NCBI RefSeq assembly: GCF_900108055.1
Contig: NZ_FNWJ01000001.1
Location: 868,001-932,000, forward strand
Reading direction: 5' to 3'
DNA from: Thermoleophilum album
GTDB taxonomy: Bacteria; Actinomycetota; Thermoleophilia; Solirubrobacterales; Thermoleophilaceae
DNA length: 64,000 nucleotides
How positions within the stretch are numbered: the first letter of the stretch is position 1; the number at the start of each line of letters is the position of its first letter. Both the position numbers and the translations under genes were made by a program. The notes under the pieces were generated by a model, which worked only from the letters and a program-made list of their open reading frames with translations, did not search any database and had not been told where the DNA came from. Shown here piece by piece: positions 35,797 to 55,120 of the stretch.

Positions 35797-36369
35797 ATGG
35801 GTCTTACAAGACAGGACAAGGAAAAGGTCGTAGAAGAGGTAGCGGCTCAGCTCGCCGAGAGCCAGGCGGTCTTCGCAGTTGACTACCGCGGTATCACAGT
35901 CGCGCAGGCCCAGGAGCTGCGCACCAAGCTGGCGGACGCGGGCGCACGGTTTCGTGTTACCAAGAACACGCTCGCACGCCTAGCCGCCGAGCGAGCCGGC
36001 CGCGAAGCGCTCAAAGAGGTCCTTGTTGGGCCCACCGCTCTTACCTTCGTTGCTCCGGATGGTGACCCGGTTCTCGCCGCCAAGGCGATCGCAACCTTCC
36101 GGCGCGAGCACGACGTGCTCGAGCCGAAAGGAGGCCTGCTCGGCGAAGCGGTCGTCGATGCCGCTGAGCTGGCGCGTCTGGCCGCACTGCCCGGCCGAGA
36201 ACAGCTCGTGGCACAGCTGGTTGGGCTTGTCGCAATGCCTCTGACCGGCGTGGCGCGCGGGCTGGGTCAACTGCTCGGCGGGCTCGCAGTCCAGCTCGAG
36301 CAAATTCGCGAGCGCGGGCTCATCGGGGGCGCGGAGGCCGGCGACGCCGCTGCCGGCGGCGAGGACTAA
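35797..36369 (+). CDS. rplJ: 50S ribosomal protein uL10
   Basis: 190 residues from ATG 35797, with GGAGGAGG 7 bases upstream; an in-frame extension to 35752 overlaps the leader hairpin and is rejected. MGLTRQDKEKVVEEVAAQLAESQAVFAVDYRGITVAQAQELRTKLADAGARFRVTKNTL is the rRNA-binding domain. The C-terminal helix VAMPLTGVARGLGQLLGGLAVQLEQIRERG binds L7/L12 dimers. The last residues are Ala/Gly/Asp-rich. Likely autoregulated through the preceding leader. Confidence 0.97.
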   Translation: MGLTRQDKEKVVEEVAAQLAESQAVFAVDYRGITVAQAQELRTKLADAGARFRVTKNTLARLAAERAGREALKEVLVGPTALTFVAPDGDPVLAAKAIATFRREHDVLEPKGGLLGEAVVDAAELARLAALPGREQLVAQLVGLVAMPLTGVARGLGQLLGGLAVQLEQIRERGLIGGAEAGDAAAGGED

Positions 36370-36443
36370 TTCTCGTCCCGGTTCGCAAGGGTCCCGTAGC
36401 TCACAAGGTTTGAGGCAAGCATCGAGATCAGGAGGAAGCACAA

Positions 36444-36842
36444 GTGGCTAAGAAGCTGACCACCGAGGAATGGATCGAGGAGCTCAAGAGCATCTCCGTG
36501 CTCGAACTCGCCGAGCGCATTAAGGCGCTCGAAGAGGAGTTCGGAGTTTCCGCAACTGCCGTCGCCGCCGCGGCTCCCGTGGCGGCTGCCGGTGCGCCCG
36601 GTGGGGACGGTGCGGCAGCCGAGGAGGAGCCATCCACGGTCGACGTGATCCTCACTAACGCGGGCGACAAGAAGATCCAGGTGATCAAGGTTGTTCGCGC
36701 CGCAACCGGTCTCGGTCTCAAGGAAGCGAAGGCGCTGGTCGACGAGGCTCCCAAGCCGATCAAGGAGGGCGTCGACCGCGAGGAGGCCGAAAAGCTCAAG
36801 AAGGAGCTTGAAGAGGCCGGAGCAACCGTCGAGCTCAAGTAG
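36444..36842 (+). CDS. rplL: 50S ribosomal protein bL12 (L7/L12)
   Basis: 132 residues from GTG 36444, with AGGAGG 11 bases upstream. The N-terminal dimer domain is [33 protein letters not shown], then an Ala-rich hinge ([17 protein letters not shown]), then [66 protein letters not shown], the factor-binding domain. It recruits translation GTPases to the ribosome. It follows rplJ by 74 bases and precedes rpoB. Confidence 0.98.
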   Translation: MAKKLTTEEWIEELKSISVLELAERIKALEEEFGVSATAVAAAAPVAAAGAPGGDGAAAEEEPSTVDVILTNAGDKKIQVIKVVRAATGLGLKEAKALVDEAPKPIKEGVDREEAEKLKKELEEAGATVELK

Positions 36843-36848
36843 CTCGAG

Positions 36849-36863
36849 CTGGTTGCCAACCAG
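36849..36863 (+). terminator. Hairpin directly after rplL
   Basis: CTGGTT-GCC-AACCAG, a perfect 6-bp stem beginning 6 bases after the rplL stop codon. No T tract follows, so it may be a processing or partial-termination site between rplL and rpoB rather than a full terminator. Confidence 0.4.
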
Positions 36864-37005
36864 CCCTCGCTTCCGCGCCCTCAGTCACTGGGCGGGGTCG
36901 AGGCGTGAACCGCTAATCTTCCCAGCGGCCTATAGACGCAGCCGTTCCGAGAAGGGGTGCAGTCTTCACCACCGCGGACGGGGTCCGTGATGGCCGCCGG
37001 GCAGG

Positions 37006-37021
37006 CCGCCCGGCCGGGCGG
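37006..37021. repeat. 16-bp perfect palindrome in the rplL-rpoB gap
   Basis: CCGCCCGG followed directly by CCGGGCGG. It ends 3 bases before a possible -35 (TTGCGC at 37025). It could be an operator or a terminator stem; GC richness makes chance palindromes less rare. Confidence 0.5.
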
Positions 37022-37024
37022 GTC

Positions 37025-37054
37025 TTGCGCCAAGCCGCCCGAACTTGATAGGCT
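37025..37054 (+). promoter_or_regulatory. Candidate rpoB promoter
   Basis: TTGCGC (37025-37030), 18 bases, then TAGGCT (37049-37054). Transcription from it would give a leader of about 70 bases before the TTG start of rpoB. The -35 match is modest. Confidence 0.35.
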
Positions 37055-37128
37055 GGTGGGTCGCGCCTTGCGCCCGCTCCGCTGTCCCAAAGTCCGCCGA
37101 TAAACCGACCTCGGAGGGAGTCGTCGCT

Positions 37129-40725
<3,597 letters not shown>

Positions 40726-40811
40726 CGCCGTCGTCGGCAGCACAGGCCAGTGACTAAGTCGCAAGCGGTCGGGAAAGCGTTGAGCGCGAGCAGCGAGGAG
40801 CGCAAGAGCAA

Positions 40812-44863
<4,052 letters not shown>

Positions 44864-44867
<4 letters not shown>

Positions 44868-45349
44868 CTGCTCGCGAGAGAGCGGGCCCACGACAGCAAG
44901 CGCGCCGCGTGGTCGCGCGTAAGGCCGCGCGAGGGCTCGGTTTCGACGAGCAAGGTTGGCGCGCCTCGCCGACGCGCCCACTGGTGGCACGACTCGTCGA
45001 GATTGTCATCGATCCATGCCAGCGGTCTGGAGCCCGCGAAGCGCTCGATCGCAGGCAGTTTCCAGTGTGCACCCCCCGGTTTTGGAGTCCCGTCGAAACG
45101 AACGACCGGCAGCTCCGGCCAAGGCAGCCCGAGCAATCGTGGCAAGTAGTCGTTTGCGCGCTCTTCCCAGCCCGTGGCCCACACCAGCTCGAAAGCTCCA
45201 GCGAGCCGCACGAGCTCGCGTCCGGCGGCCAGTGACAGGCAGTGGGGAACCCCATCAACGTATGCCCATTCGACCGCTGCGGGAACGTCGCTGTCGAAAC
45301 CGAAGAGGCTGATCACGCCATCGACGTCGACAAACAGGAGTGGTCGCAT
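44864..45349 (-). CDS. HAD-like hydrolase (HAD_SAK-type)
   Basis: 161 residues from ATG 45349 with GAGAGG 5 bases upstream. HAD motif I is [13 protein letters not shown] (DxDG) and a later motif is [12 protein letters not shown]. The block [37 protein letters not shown] resembles the HAD domain of 'Swiss army knife' RNA-repair proteins, which also occurs as stand-alone small proteins in actinobacteria. It may be a phosphatase of unknown substrate. It lies antisense between rpoC and a DMT transporter gene, interrupting the usual rpoC-rpsL neighbourhood. Confidence 0.8.
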
Positions 45350-45482
45350 TGCGGCCTCTCATTAGCAGCTCTCCGCGATCAGCGGATTTACGAGTTTGTG
45401 GCAGCAGGGTTTACGCGCGTGCAAGCGGAACCGATAGGTCGTAGGGCGACGGACACCGGTTTCGAGGCTCGAAACGAGGGCG

Positions 45483-46358
45483 ATGGAGCTCAAACTGCAA
45501 CTAGGACTTCTTCTCGCGCTTGCCTGCGCCGTAGCGACCAACGTCGCGTTCCTGCTCAAGCACCGGGGCGCGATGCAGGCCCCGCCCGTCTCCTTCAAAC
45601 ACCCGCTGCAGAGCGCCGTCGGACTGTTTCGGTCGCGATGGTTCGCGCTCGGGATGGCGGTCGCCTGTGGTGCGTGGTTGCTGCACGTCGCTGCGCTCGC
45701 GCTCGCGCCACTGTCGCTTGTCCAGGCGGTGCTGGCGGGAGGCGTTGCGCTCATCGCTGTGCTCGCCGAGCGCGGCTTCGGGCACAGCGTGGGGCGTCGC
45801 CAGTGGCTCGGGGTAGGTCTCACGGCGAGCGGCTTGATGCTGTTGGCCGTGACCAACCCGGGGGGTGGCAGCGGTAACGGCTATTCGGCAGCAGCGATGG
45901 CGTTGTTCGAGGGCACGCTGCTGTCGATTGGTCTGGCGTTGGCCTTGAGTCCGGGATTCCGGCGCCATCCCCGCGGAGGGGTCGTGCTCGGCCTCTCTGC
46001 AGGGGTGCTCTTCGGCGTTTCCGATGTCGCGCTCAAGGCGCTTGCGACCGCGCTGCCCGCGGCTGGTCCCGTTGCCCTCGTCTCGCCCTGGGCTGTGAGC
46101 GCGTTGGCGGCGTCAATCGCGGGCTTCTACGCCTCAGCCCGGGGACTGCAGGTCGGCGACGCCGTCGGCGTCATCACCGTGACCAGCGCTTCCGCGAACG
46201 TGACCGCAATCGCCGGCGGTCTCCTCGTCTTTGCCGAGCCCTTGCCTTCGGATCCGCTTACGCTCGTTGTCCAGGTGGCCGCCTTCATCGCAATCGTCAC
46301 GGCGGCAACCCTGCTACCTGCCCCGGTCAGGGCAGCTCAAGCGCGGGCCGGCGCTTAA
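45483..46358 (+). CDS. DMT-superfamily transporter (EamA/NIPA-like)
   Basis: 291 residues from ATG 45483, with GAGGG 4 bases upstream. Nine to ten hydrophobic segments are present, starting LQLGLLLALACAVATNVAFLLKHRGA and then WFALGMAVACGAWLLHVAALALAPLSLVQAVLAGGVALIAVLAER, the pattern of drug/metabolite transporters with two repeats. LKHRGA after the first helix and a central hydrophilic loop resemble the NIPA/DMT-like group. Substrate is unknown. It stands alone between the rpoBC and rpsL operons. Confidence 0.8.
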   Translation: MELKLQLGLLLALACAVATNVAFLLKHRGAMQAPPVSFKHPLQSAVGLFRSRWFALGMAVACGAWLLHVAALALAPLSLVQAVLAGGVALIAVLAERGFGHSVGRRQWLGVGLTASGLMLLAVTNPGGGSGNGYSAAAMALFEGTLLSIGLALALSPGFRRHPRGGVVLGLSAGVLFGVSDVALKALATALPAAGPVALVSPWAVSALAASIAGFYASARGLQVGDAVGVITVTSASANVTAIAGGLLVFAEPLPSDPLTLVVQVAAFIAIVTAATLLPAPVRAAQARAGA

Positions 46359-46426
46359 CGATCGGATCGCAGGCACGCCAAGCGCGATCGCCGGCGCACT
46401 GAACGGCTCGCTCGGCCGACCACTGC

Positions 46427-46432
46427 TACTAT
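46427..46432 (+). promoter_or_regulatory. Candidate -10 of leaderless rpsL-rpsG transcript
   Basis: TACTAT is followed by ten bases (CAGCCGCCGC) and the ATG of rpsL, with no Shine-Dalgarno. Transcription would start about 3 bases before or at the start codon. Confidence 0.5.
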
Positions 46433-46442
46433 CAGCCGCCGC

Positions 46443-46838
46443 ATGCCGACGATCAATCAGCTAGTACGCAAGGGCCGCGAGCGTAAGCGCGAGAAGGTCG
46501 CGACCCCGGGTCTCAAGTCGGGAAGCGGGACGCGGAATCGCGTCGCTGCACCGCAGCGCCGCGGCGTTTGCACGCGTGTTTACACGGTCACGCCAAAGAA
46601 GCCGAACTCGGCGCTGAGGAAGGTAGCCCGGGTGCGTCTTACCAACGGCATGGAAGTGACCGCCTATATCCCCGGCGAAGGTCACAACCTGCAGGAGCAC
46701 TCGGTAGTTCTGGTGCGTGGTGGGCGTGTCAAGGACCTTCCGGGGGTGCGCTACAAGATCATCCGCGGCACCCTCGATGCGGCCGGCGTCTCTGATCGCA
46801 AGAAGGCACGCTCGCGCTACGGGGTCAAAGCCAAGTAA
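46443..46838 (+). CDS. rpsL: 30S ribosomal protein uS12
   Basis: 131 residues. [19 protein letters not shown] and [80 protein letters not shown] are uS12. Both lysines linked to streptomycin resistance (in TPKKPNS and GRVKDLP) are the sensitive type. It shapes the decoding centre. Its TAA overlaps the ATG of rpsG (TAATG). The likely promoter implies a leaderless mRNA. Confidence 0.98.
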   Translation: MPTINQLVRKGRERKREKVATPGLKSGSGTRNRVAAPQRRGVCTRVYTVTPKKPNSALRKVARVRLTNGMEVTAYIPGEGHNLQEHSVVLVRGGRVKDLPGVRYKIIRGTLDAAGVSDRKKARSRYGVKAK

Positions 46839-47308
46839 TGCCCCGCCGCGCCTCGCCGCCGCCGCGTCCGATTGAGCCCGACCCGGTCTACGGGTCGCGG
46901 TTGGTTCAGCAGTTGATCAACAAGGTGATGCGCGACGGCAAGAAGTCGCTCGCGGAGCGGATCGTCTATCAGGCCCTCGATCTAGCCGCCAAGCGCTCTG
47001 GTCAGGAGCCCGTCGAGGCGCTTGAGAAAGCGATCAAGGAGCTCACGCCGGTTCTGGAGGTGCGCTCGCGTCGCGTGGGTGGCGCCACTTATCAAGTGCC
47101 GGTCGAAGTTCCGGCTCGCCGTGGTCGGACACTTGCGATTCGCTGGCTCGTGCAGTTCGCTCGTCAGCGTCGCGAGAAGTCGATGGTTGAACGCCTCGCC
47201 AACGAGATCCTCGACGCTCAGCAGCAGCAGGGCGGCGCCTACAAGCGGAAGGACGACATCTTCCGGATGGCGCAAGCGAACAAGGCGTTCGCCCACTATC
47301 GCTGGTAG
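46838..47308 (+). CDS. rpsG: 30S ribosomal protein uS7
   Basis: 156 residues from ATG 46838. [98 protein letters not shown] and [14 protein letters not shown] are typical uS7. It nucleates the head of the small subunit. It overlaps rpsL by one base. The usual next gene, fusA, is separated here by about 800 bases holding a minus-strand gene. Confidence 0.98.
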   Translation: MPRRASPPPRPIEPDPVYGSRLVQQLINKVMRDGKKSLAERIVYQALDLAAKRSGQEPVEALEKAIKELTPVLEVRSRRVGGATYQVPVEVPARRGRTLAIRWLVQFARQRREKSMVERLANEILDAQQQQGGAYKRKDDIFRMAQANKAFAHYRW

Positions 47309-47322
47309 CGCGCTGTCAGGGC

Positions 47323-48006
47323 TCAGCCCGAGCTTTCCTGCGCGCGCAACTCCCTTTCGCTTGTTCGAGCGGGGTCGGCTTGCGCTCTTGACGGCCGTCG
47401 TGCCGAGCTTCCTTTGCGCCGGTTTCTCGTGAACGTCGCGACGCCGAGTGCGAGGATCGCGAGAGCGGCCACTAGTTCGATGTAGAAGCCGATACCAGCC
47501 TTACCGACAGCGCCCTCATAGTCGCTTCCGATAGCTCCGGTGCGGGTGGTCTCGGGCAGATCGATTAGGAGGGTAAGCAGGAGGGCGACTAGGCCCAGCG
47601 CTCCCATGGCAACCGACGCCGGGAGGCTCCGCCCAACGGTCGCGCCGAGGGCCATCACGGCGGCTACCAGCGCGATCAGCAGCATCGCTCCGGCGTGTTG
47701 CTCGAAGCCGCTCACGACACACCGGTCCGCAAGCGCGGGATTGGCGTCGTTGATGACCTCGCAAGAACCCGCGGCGAGCTCGACGCGGGCGACCGGAAGC
47801 GCCTCCGACACGGCCAGCATGGCGCTTGCGAGCGTCGCCGCGGCGAGCAGCGCCGCCCCGGCCGGATCACGACGCGCAAACCGCGCCGTGCGCTTGAGGA
47901 GAGCCCTCGGCCCTCTGCTACCATCCCCTGCCGTTCCGGCGGAGGACGCCCTCTCGATGTGCGTGTCTTCCGTCAGCTGGTTCTCCGGAGTCCGACCCGA
48001 CGACAT
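47323..48006 (-). CDS. Uncharacterised four-helix membrane protein
   Basis: 227 residues from ATG 48006. A disordered N-terminus (1-35) leads to four hydrophobic segments: AGAALLAAATLASAMLAVSEALP (about 49-71), AGAMLLIALVAAVMALGATVG (about 105-125), SVAMGALGLVALLLTLLIDLP (about 130-150) and GFYIELVAALAILALGVATF (about 172-191). The first outer loop has two cysteines (GSCEVINDANPALADRCVV) that could form a disulphide. The C-terminus is basic and Ser/Arg-rich. I recognise no family. It lies antisense between rpsG and fusA, splitting the str operon, and its first codons overlap the presumed fusA leader on the other strand. Confidence 0.75.
   Translation of the reverse strand: MSSGRTPENQLTEDTHIERASSAGTAGDGSRGPRALLKRTARFARRDPAGAALLAAATLASAMLAVSEALPVARVELAAGSCEVINDANPALADRCVVSGFEQHAGAMLLIALVAAVMALGATVGRSLPASVAMGALGLVALLLTLLIDLPETTRTGAIGSDYEGAVGKAGIGFYIELVAALAILALGVATFTRNRRKGSSARRPSRAQADPARTSERELRAQESSG
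47894..47924 (+). promoter_or_regulatory. Weak candidate promoter for fusA
   Basis: TTGAGG (47894-47899), 19 bases, TACCAT (47919-47924). It would produce a leader of about 180 bases that includes the terminator-like hairpin at 48058. Offered only because some promoter must lie upstream of that hairpin. Confidence 0.2.
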
Positions 48007-48057
48007 GGAGTCGCTGCCGAGATAGAACGTAACCGGGCAAGCGAACTTGTCGGTGTC

Positions 48058-48082
48058 GGGCCCGGGTGACCGGGCCCTTTTT
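48058..48082 (+). terminator. Intrinsic terminator (probable attenuator) in the fusA leader
   Basis: GGGCCCGG (48058-48065), loop GTGA, CCGGGCCC (48070-48077), then five T. This is a textbook rho-independent terminator in the plus direction, ending 32 bases before the fusA ATG. It is too close to fusA to end an unrelated upstream transcript and leaves little room for a promoter after it. CCCGACGACA at 47995-48004 can pair with TGTCGGTGTCGGG (48048-48060), which includes the first GGG of the terminator stem, so an alternative fold is possible. Confidence 0.75.
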
Positions 48083-48114
48083 CTGCTCCGCTACCCGAAG
48101 TCGATCGAGAAACC

Positions 48115-50247
<2,133 letters not shown>

Positions 50248-50324
50248 CGGGTATGTTTCCTCCGCTGGCCGAGCGTCGCCCTACGAATGCTTGAGAACAG
50301 ACTTCGAGAAAGGAGTTAACGGGA

Positions 50325-51509
<1,185 letters not shown>

Positions 51510-51528
51510 GGATCGACTTCTCAGCGTT

Positions 51529-51560
51529 GCTCGGGGGCGGGCGCATGCCCGCCCCCGAGC
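51529..51560 (+). promoter_or_regulatory. 14-bp perfect hairpin between tuf and rpsJ
   Basis: GCTCGGGGGCGGGC (51529-51542), loop GCAT, GCCCGCCCCCGAGC (51547-51560). It lies 19 bases after the tuf stop and 21 before the rpsJ ATG. No T tract follows. It could be a terminator stem, an RNase processing site or part of an S10-operon leader control element. Confidence 0.75.
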
Positions 51561-51581
51561 GCGTAGGGAGAGGCTCGCACG

Positions 51582-51905
51582 ATGGCATCTGTGACCCAAA
51601 ACAAGATCCGCATCCGACTCAAGGCGTACGACCCTTCGGCCATCGAGACTGCCGCACGGGAGATCGTCGAGACCGCCGTGCGCACCGGTGCGCGCGTCTC
51701 GGGTCCGGTGCCGCTGCCCACGGAGCGCAACGTGTACTGCGTGATCCGCGGCCCCTTCAAGGACAAAGACTCGCGCGAGCACTTCGAAATCCGCACGCAC
51801 AAGCGCCTGATCGATATCCATCAGCCGACGCCCAAGACCGTCGACTCCTTGCAGCGCCTCGATCACCTGCCGGCCGGGGTCGACATTCAGATCCAGCTCG
51901 TCTGA
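51582..51905 (+). CDS. rpsJ: 30S ribosomal protein uS10
   Basis: 107 residues; [89 protein letters not shown] is canonical. GGGAGAGG lies 9-10 bases upstream of ATG 51582. It heads the S10/spc cluster and also serves as NusE in antitermination. rplC begins 1 base after its stop. Confidence 0.98.
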   Translation: MASVTQNKIRIRLKAYDPSAIETAAREIVETAVRTGARVSGPVPLPTERNVYCVIRGPFKDKDSREHFEIRTHKRLIDIHQPTPKTVDSLQRLDHLPAGVDIQIQLV

Positions 51906-51906
51906 C

Positions 51907-52527
51907 GTGAACGGTCTGCTTGGCAAGAAGCTCGGGATGACGCAGCTGTTCGGCGAGGACGGCAAGCTCGAGCGTGTGACCGTGCTTGAGGTCGGTCCCT
52001 GCTGGGTCACCGCCGTGCGTCGCGAGGAGCGTGACGGCTACGACGCAATTCAACTGGGGTACGAACCGGTTCGCGAGAAGGTTCTCAACCGCCCGCGGCT
52101 CGGTCATCTAAGAAAGGCAGGCGTGCCGCCGCTGCGCCTGCTTCGCGAGTTTCGCGGCCCGGTGGGTGAGCTCGAAGTAGGTGCCGAACTCCGCGTCGAG
52201 CAGGTTTTTGAACCGGGCCAGATAGTCAAGGTGTCCGGGACCTCCATCGGCAAGGGCTTCCAAGGGACGATCCGCCGCCACGGCTTCCAGCGTGGTCCGG
52301 AAACGCACGGTTCGCGCAACATCCGTAAGCCCGGCTCGATCGGCGCGGCCGCTGATCCGTCCCGCGTATTCAAAGGGCTGCGCATGGCGGGTCGAATGGG
52401 GGGCGGCCGCGTCACTCAGCGTGGCCTGCGCGTCGTTCAGGTAGTGCCGGACGAGAACTTGCTGCTGGTGCGGGGCTCCGTGCCCGGTCCCCGCGGCGGC
52501 TACGTGGAGGTACGCAGGGAGCGATGA
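51907..52527 (+). CDS. rplC: 50S ribosomal protein uL3
   Basis: 206 residues from GTG 51907. NGLLGKKLGMTQLFGEDGKLERVTVLEVGPCWVTAV and GTSIGKGFQGTIRRHGFQRGPETHGSRNIRKPGSIGAAADPSRVFKGLRMAGRMGGGRVTQRGLRVVQVVPDENLLLVRGSVPGPRGGYVEVR are conserved. Its central loop reaches the peptidyl-transferase centre. The stop overlaps the ATG of rplD (ATGA). Confidence 0.98.
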   Translation: MNGLLGKKLGMTQLFGEDGKLERVTVLEVGPCWVTAVRREERDGYDAIQLGYEPVREKVLNRPRLGHLRKAGVPPLRLLREFRGPVGELEVGAELRVEQVFEPGQIVKVSGTSIGKGFQGTIRRHGFQRGPETHGSRNIRKPGSIGAAADPSRVFKGLRMAGRMGGGRVTQRGLRVVQVVPDENLLLVRGSVPGPRGGYVEVRRER

Positions 52528-53198
52528 GCGCCGCATTGCAAGCCGAGTTCATCGCTGGCGGGAGCGGTCCGCTGGAGCTCGATCCGAGCATCTTCGACTG
52601 CGACTTCAATGAGCCGGTCGTGCACCTCACGGTCGTCGCAGAGCTCGCGGCCCGGCGGCGCGGCACGCACTCGACGCTCACGCGTGGCGAGGTAGCGATG
52701 ACCGGCGCCAAGGCGTGGCGTCAAAAAGGCACCGGGCGCGCGCGTGTCGGACCGCTTTCGACACCGCAGCGGCGCGGCGGCGGTGTGGCTTTCGGACCGA
52801 AGCCACGCTCCTACGTGAAGAAGGTCAATCGCAAGGCGCGGCGACTGGCTTTGCGCAGCGTGCTGTCGCTGCACGCGCGGCGTGGCTCGCTCCGCCTCGT
52901 CGATCCCGCAGCCTTCCCCGCTCCGAAAACGCGGAGCGGTGCCGAGGCCTTGCAGCGCTTCCCTGGCGAGGGGCGCGTGTTGCTGGTGGCGGAGTCCGGC
53001 GCCGACGCCTGCGTCAAGTCTTTCCGCAACCTTGCCGTATGCGAGACGGCGCCGGTGGATCGGGTCGGTGTCGTCGACCTGCTCGCTGCTCAGCGTCTGC
53101 TGCTCACGCCCGGGGCGCTGGAATACCTATCGACGATCGCGCGGCCCCCGGTGCGTCCTGCGGGCGTTACCGCCGGCGACCAGGAGGGCGAGTCATGA
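52524..53198 (+). CDS. rplD: 50S ribosomal protein uL4
   Basis: 224 residues from ATG 52524. The exit-tunnel loop is RRRGTHSTLTRGEVAMTGAKAWRQKGTGRARVGPLSTPQRRGGGVAFGPKPRSYVKKVNRKARRLALRSVLS. In enterobacteria L4 regulates the S10 operon; whether it does here is unknown. The C-terminal part is a little divergent (PAAFPAPKTRSGAEALQRF). It overlaps rplC and rplW by 4 bases each. Confidence 0.96.
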   Translation: MSAALQAEFIAGGSGPLELDPSIFDCDFNEPVVHLTVVAELAARRRGTHSTLTRGEVAMTGAKAWRQKGTGRARVGPLSTPQRRGGGVAFGPKPRSYVKKVNRKARRLALRSVLSLHARRGSLRLVDPAAFPAPKTRSGAEALQRFPGEGRVLLVAESGADACVKSFRNLAVCETAPVDRVGVVDLLAAQRLLLTPGALEYLSTIARPPVRPAGVTAGDQEGES

Positions 53199-53491
53199 GC
53201 GATCCCCGATCGGTGCTGATCGAGCCGGTGCTGAGCGAGAAGACCTACGCGCTCCTTTCAGCCAATAAGTACACGTTCCGCGTGCACGAGCGGGCAACCA
53301 AGGTCGATATCCGGCGCGCCGTCGAGCAGCAGTTCGGGGTGCGCGTGCGCGACGTGCGTACCGCGTGGGTCAAGCCGAAGCCCAAGCGCCGCGGCGTTCA
53401 CTCTGGGCACCGGCGACGGTGGAAGAAGGCGATCGTGACCCTCCATCCGGAGGACTCGATCGAGCTCTTCGAGGGTCAGGCGAACGAGTGA
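53195..53491 (+). CDS. rplW: 50S ribosomal protein uL23
   Basis: 98 residues from ATG 53195 (ATGA overlap with rplD). [91 protein letters not shown] is uL23. It borders the peptide exit and is the docking point for trigger factor and SRP. The upstream in-frame extension is a shadow of rplD. Confidence 0.97.
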   Translation: MSDPRSVLIEPVLSEKTYALLSANKYTFRVHERATKVDIRRAVEQQFGVRVRDVRTAWVKPKPKRRGVHSGHRRRWKKAIVTLHPEDSIELFEGQANE

Positions 53492-53492
53492 G

Positions 53493-54344
53493 ATGGCGAT
53501 CAAGAAGCACAGACCGGTAACGCCTGGGCGTAGGTTCGCTACCTACTCGACCCACGACGAGGTGACGCGCGAGCGTCCCGAGAAGTCGTTGACGCACGGC
53601 CTCAAGAAGACCGGCGGCAGGAACGCCTATGGGCGCATCACCTCACGCCACCGCGGCGGCGGCGCAAAGCGCAAGTACCGCCTGATCGACTTCAAGCGCC
53701 GCAAGGACGGTGTACCGGCGCGTGTTGCTGCCATCGAGTACGACCCGAACCGCAGTGCGCACATCGCGCTTCTCAACTACGCGGACGGGGAGAAGCGTTA
53801 CATCCTCGCCCCCGAAGGACTGGCGGTCGGCGACGTCGTTATGTCCGGGGAAGAGGCCGAGATTCGCGTTGGCAACGCGCTGCCGCTGCGCGCGATACCG
53901 ACGGGCACCACGGTCCACAACGTGGAGCTGACACCGGGCCGCGGTGGCCAGCTTGGGCGGGCTGCCGGCGCCGCCATTCAGCTGGTCGCCAAGGAGGGTC
54001 GTTACGCCACGCTGCGGTTGCCGTCTGGGGAGATGCGCATGGTGCTTGCCGAGTGCCGAGCCACCGTCGGACAGATCGGTCACGCCGAGCACGCCAACAT
54101 CACCCTCGGCAAGGCGGGGCGCTCACGGCACCTCGGTCGCCGTCCACAAACGCGTGGGGTGGCGATGAACCCGGTCGACCATCCGCACGGCGGGGGCGAG
54201 GCTCATCACACGCCTGGTGGCCACCCGGTGACTCCGTGGGGCGTGCCGACCCTCGGCTATCGAACGCGTAAGAAGCGCAAGGCCTCCGATCGCCTGATCG
54301 TCCGCGGACGTCGTCGCGGTCGCAAGAAGGGAGGCAACCGCTGA
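53493..54344 (+). CDS. rplB: 50S ribosomal protein uL2
   Basis: 283 residues, normal length. [109 protein letters not shown] and the C-terminal [30 protein letters not shown] loop, with the histidine near the peptidyl-transferase centre, are present. It begins 1 base after rplW and its TGA overlaps the ATG of rpsS. Confidence 0.98.
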   Translation: MAIKKHRPVTPGRRFATYSTHDEVTRERPEKSLTHGLKKTGGRNAYGRITSRHRGGGAKRKYRLIDFKRRKDGVPARVAAIEYDPNRSAHIALLNYADGEKRYILAPEGLAVGDVVMSGEEAEIRVGNALPLRAIPTGTTVHNVELTPGRGGQLGRAAGAAIQLVAKEGRYATLRLPSGEMRMVLAECRATVGQIGHAEHANITLGKAGRSRHLGRRPQTRGVAMNPVDHPHGGGEAHHTPGGHPVTPWGVPTLGYRTRKKRKASDRLIVRGRRRGRKKGGNR

Positions 54345-54622
54345 TGGGTCGCTCGACGAAGAAAGGCCCCTACGTCGATGAGCGTCTGATGCGACGCATC
54401 CAGGAGCTCAACGAGCGCGGCGAGAAACAGATCATCAAGACCTGGTCGCGCGACTCGACGATCTTCCCCGAAATGGTCGGCCACACGATCGCTGTCCACG
54501 ATGGCCGCAAGCACGTACCGGTCTTCATCACGGAAGCGATGGTCGGCCACAAGCTCGGCGAGTTCGCGCCGACTCGCACCTACCGCGGTCACGCTGGCAG
54601 CGAAAAGGTCAAGGGTCGATGA
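54344..54622 (+). CDS. rpsS: 30S ribosomal protein uS19
   Basis: 92 residues. [85 protein letters not shown] is uS19. It lies in the head of the small subunit near the A-site finger. The start overlaps the last base of rplB and the stop overlaps rplV (ATGA). Confidence 0.98.
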   Translation: MGRSTKKGPYVDERLMRRIQELNERGEKQIIKTWSRDSTIFPEMVGHTIAVHDGRKHVPVFITEAMVGHKLGEFAPTRTYRGHAGSEKVKGR

Positions 54623-55116
54623 GCGAGCAGCGCGACAAGCAGAGCCCCGAGCAGTCCGAGCAGGGGCGGGAAGAGCCCACTCAGCAGCAGCAGGCGGAGT
54701 CGTCCAGCGGTGGCGCCAAGGCGGCGGAGAAACGGGCCCCCGAGGCGCAAGCGCAAGCCACCGGCGAGCCGATCGTTGTTCGCGCACGAGCGCGCTACGT
54801 GCGTCGCACGCCACGGAAGGTCCGGCTAGTGATCGATCACGTCCGCGGAAAGCCCGTCGAGGAGGCGCGGGCGCTTTTGAGAAACACGCCGCGCGCAGCT
54901 GCTCGCGACGTCCTCAAGCTCTTGGACTCGGCGGTCGCTAACGCTGAGAGCCGACACGAGCTAACTCCCGGCGAACTTCGGATTGCACGCATCTGGGCCG
55001 ACGAAGGTCCGACCATCAAGCGTTGGCGACCGCGCGCGTTCGGCCGCGCGACCCGCATCGACAAGCGCACCAGCCATATCACTGTCGAGCTCGAGCCGAT
55101 CGTCAGCGGGAGGTAA
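54619..55116 (+). CDS. rplV: 50S ribosomal protein uL22 with N-terminal extension
   Basis: 165 residues from ATG 54619, whose ATGA junction with rpsS supports this long start. The first ~47 residues are Gln/Glu/Ser-rich and look disordered ([18 protein letters not shown]); the uL22 core begins [109 protein letters not shown]. The core lines the exit tunnel. The extension is not part of typical uL22. Confidence 0.95.
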   Translation: MSEQRDKQSPEQSEQGREEPTQQQQAESSSGGAKAAEKRAPEAQAQATGEPIVVRARARYVRRTPRKVRLVIDHVRGKPVEEARALLRNTPRAAARDVLKLLDSAVANAESRHELTPGELRIARIWADEGPTIKRWRPRAFGRATRIDKRTSHITVELEPIVSGR

Positions 55117-55120
55117 GTCC

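Noticed and set aside
45362-45856. Minus-strand open frame opposite the DMT transporter
   Set aside because: The plus-strand frame has regular membrane helices and a ribosome-binding site; the opposite frame has no coherent features.
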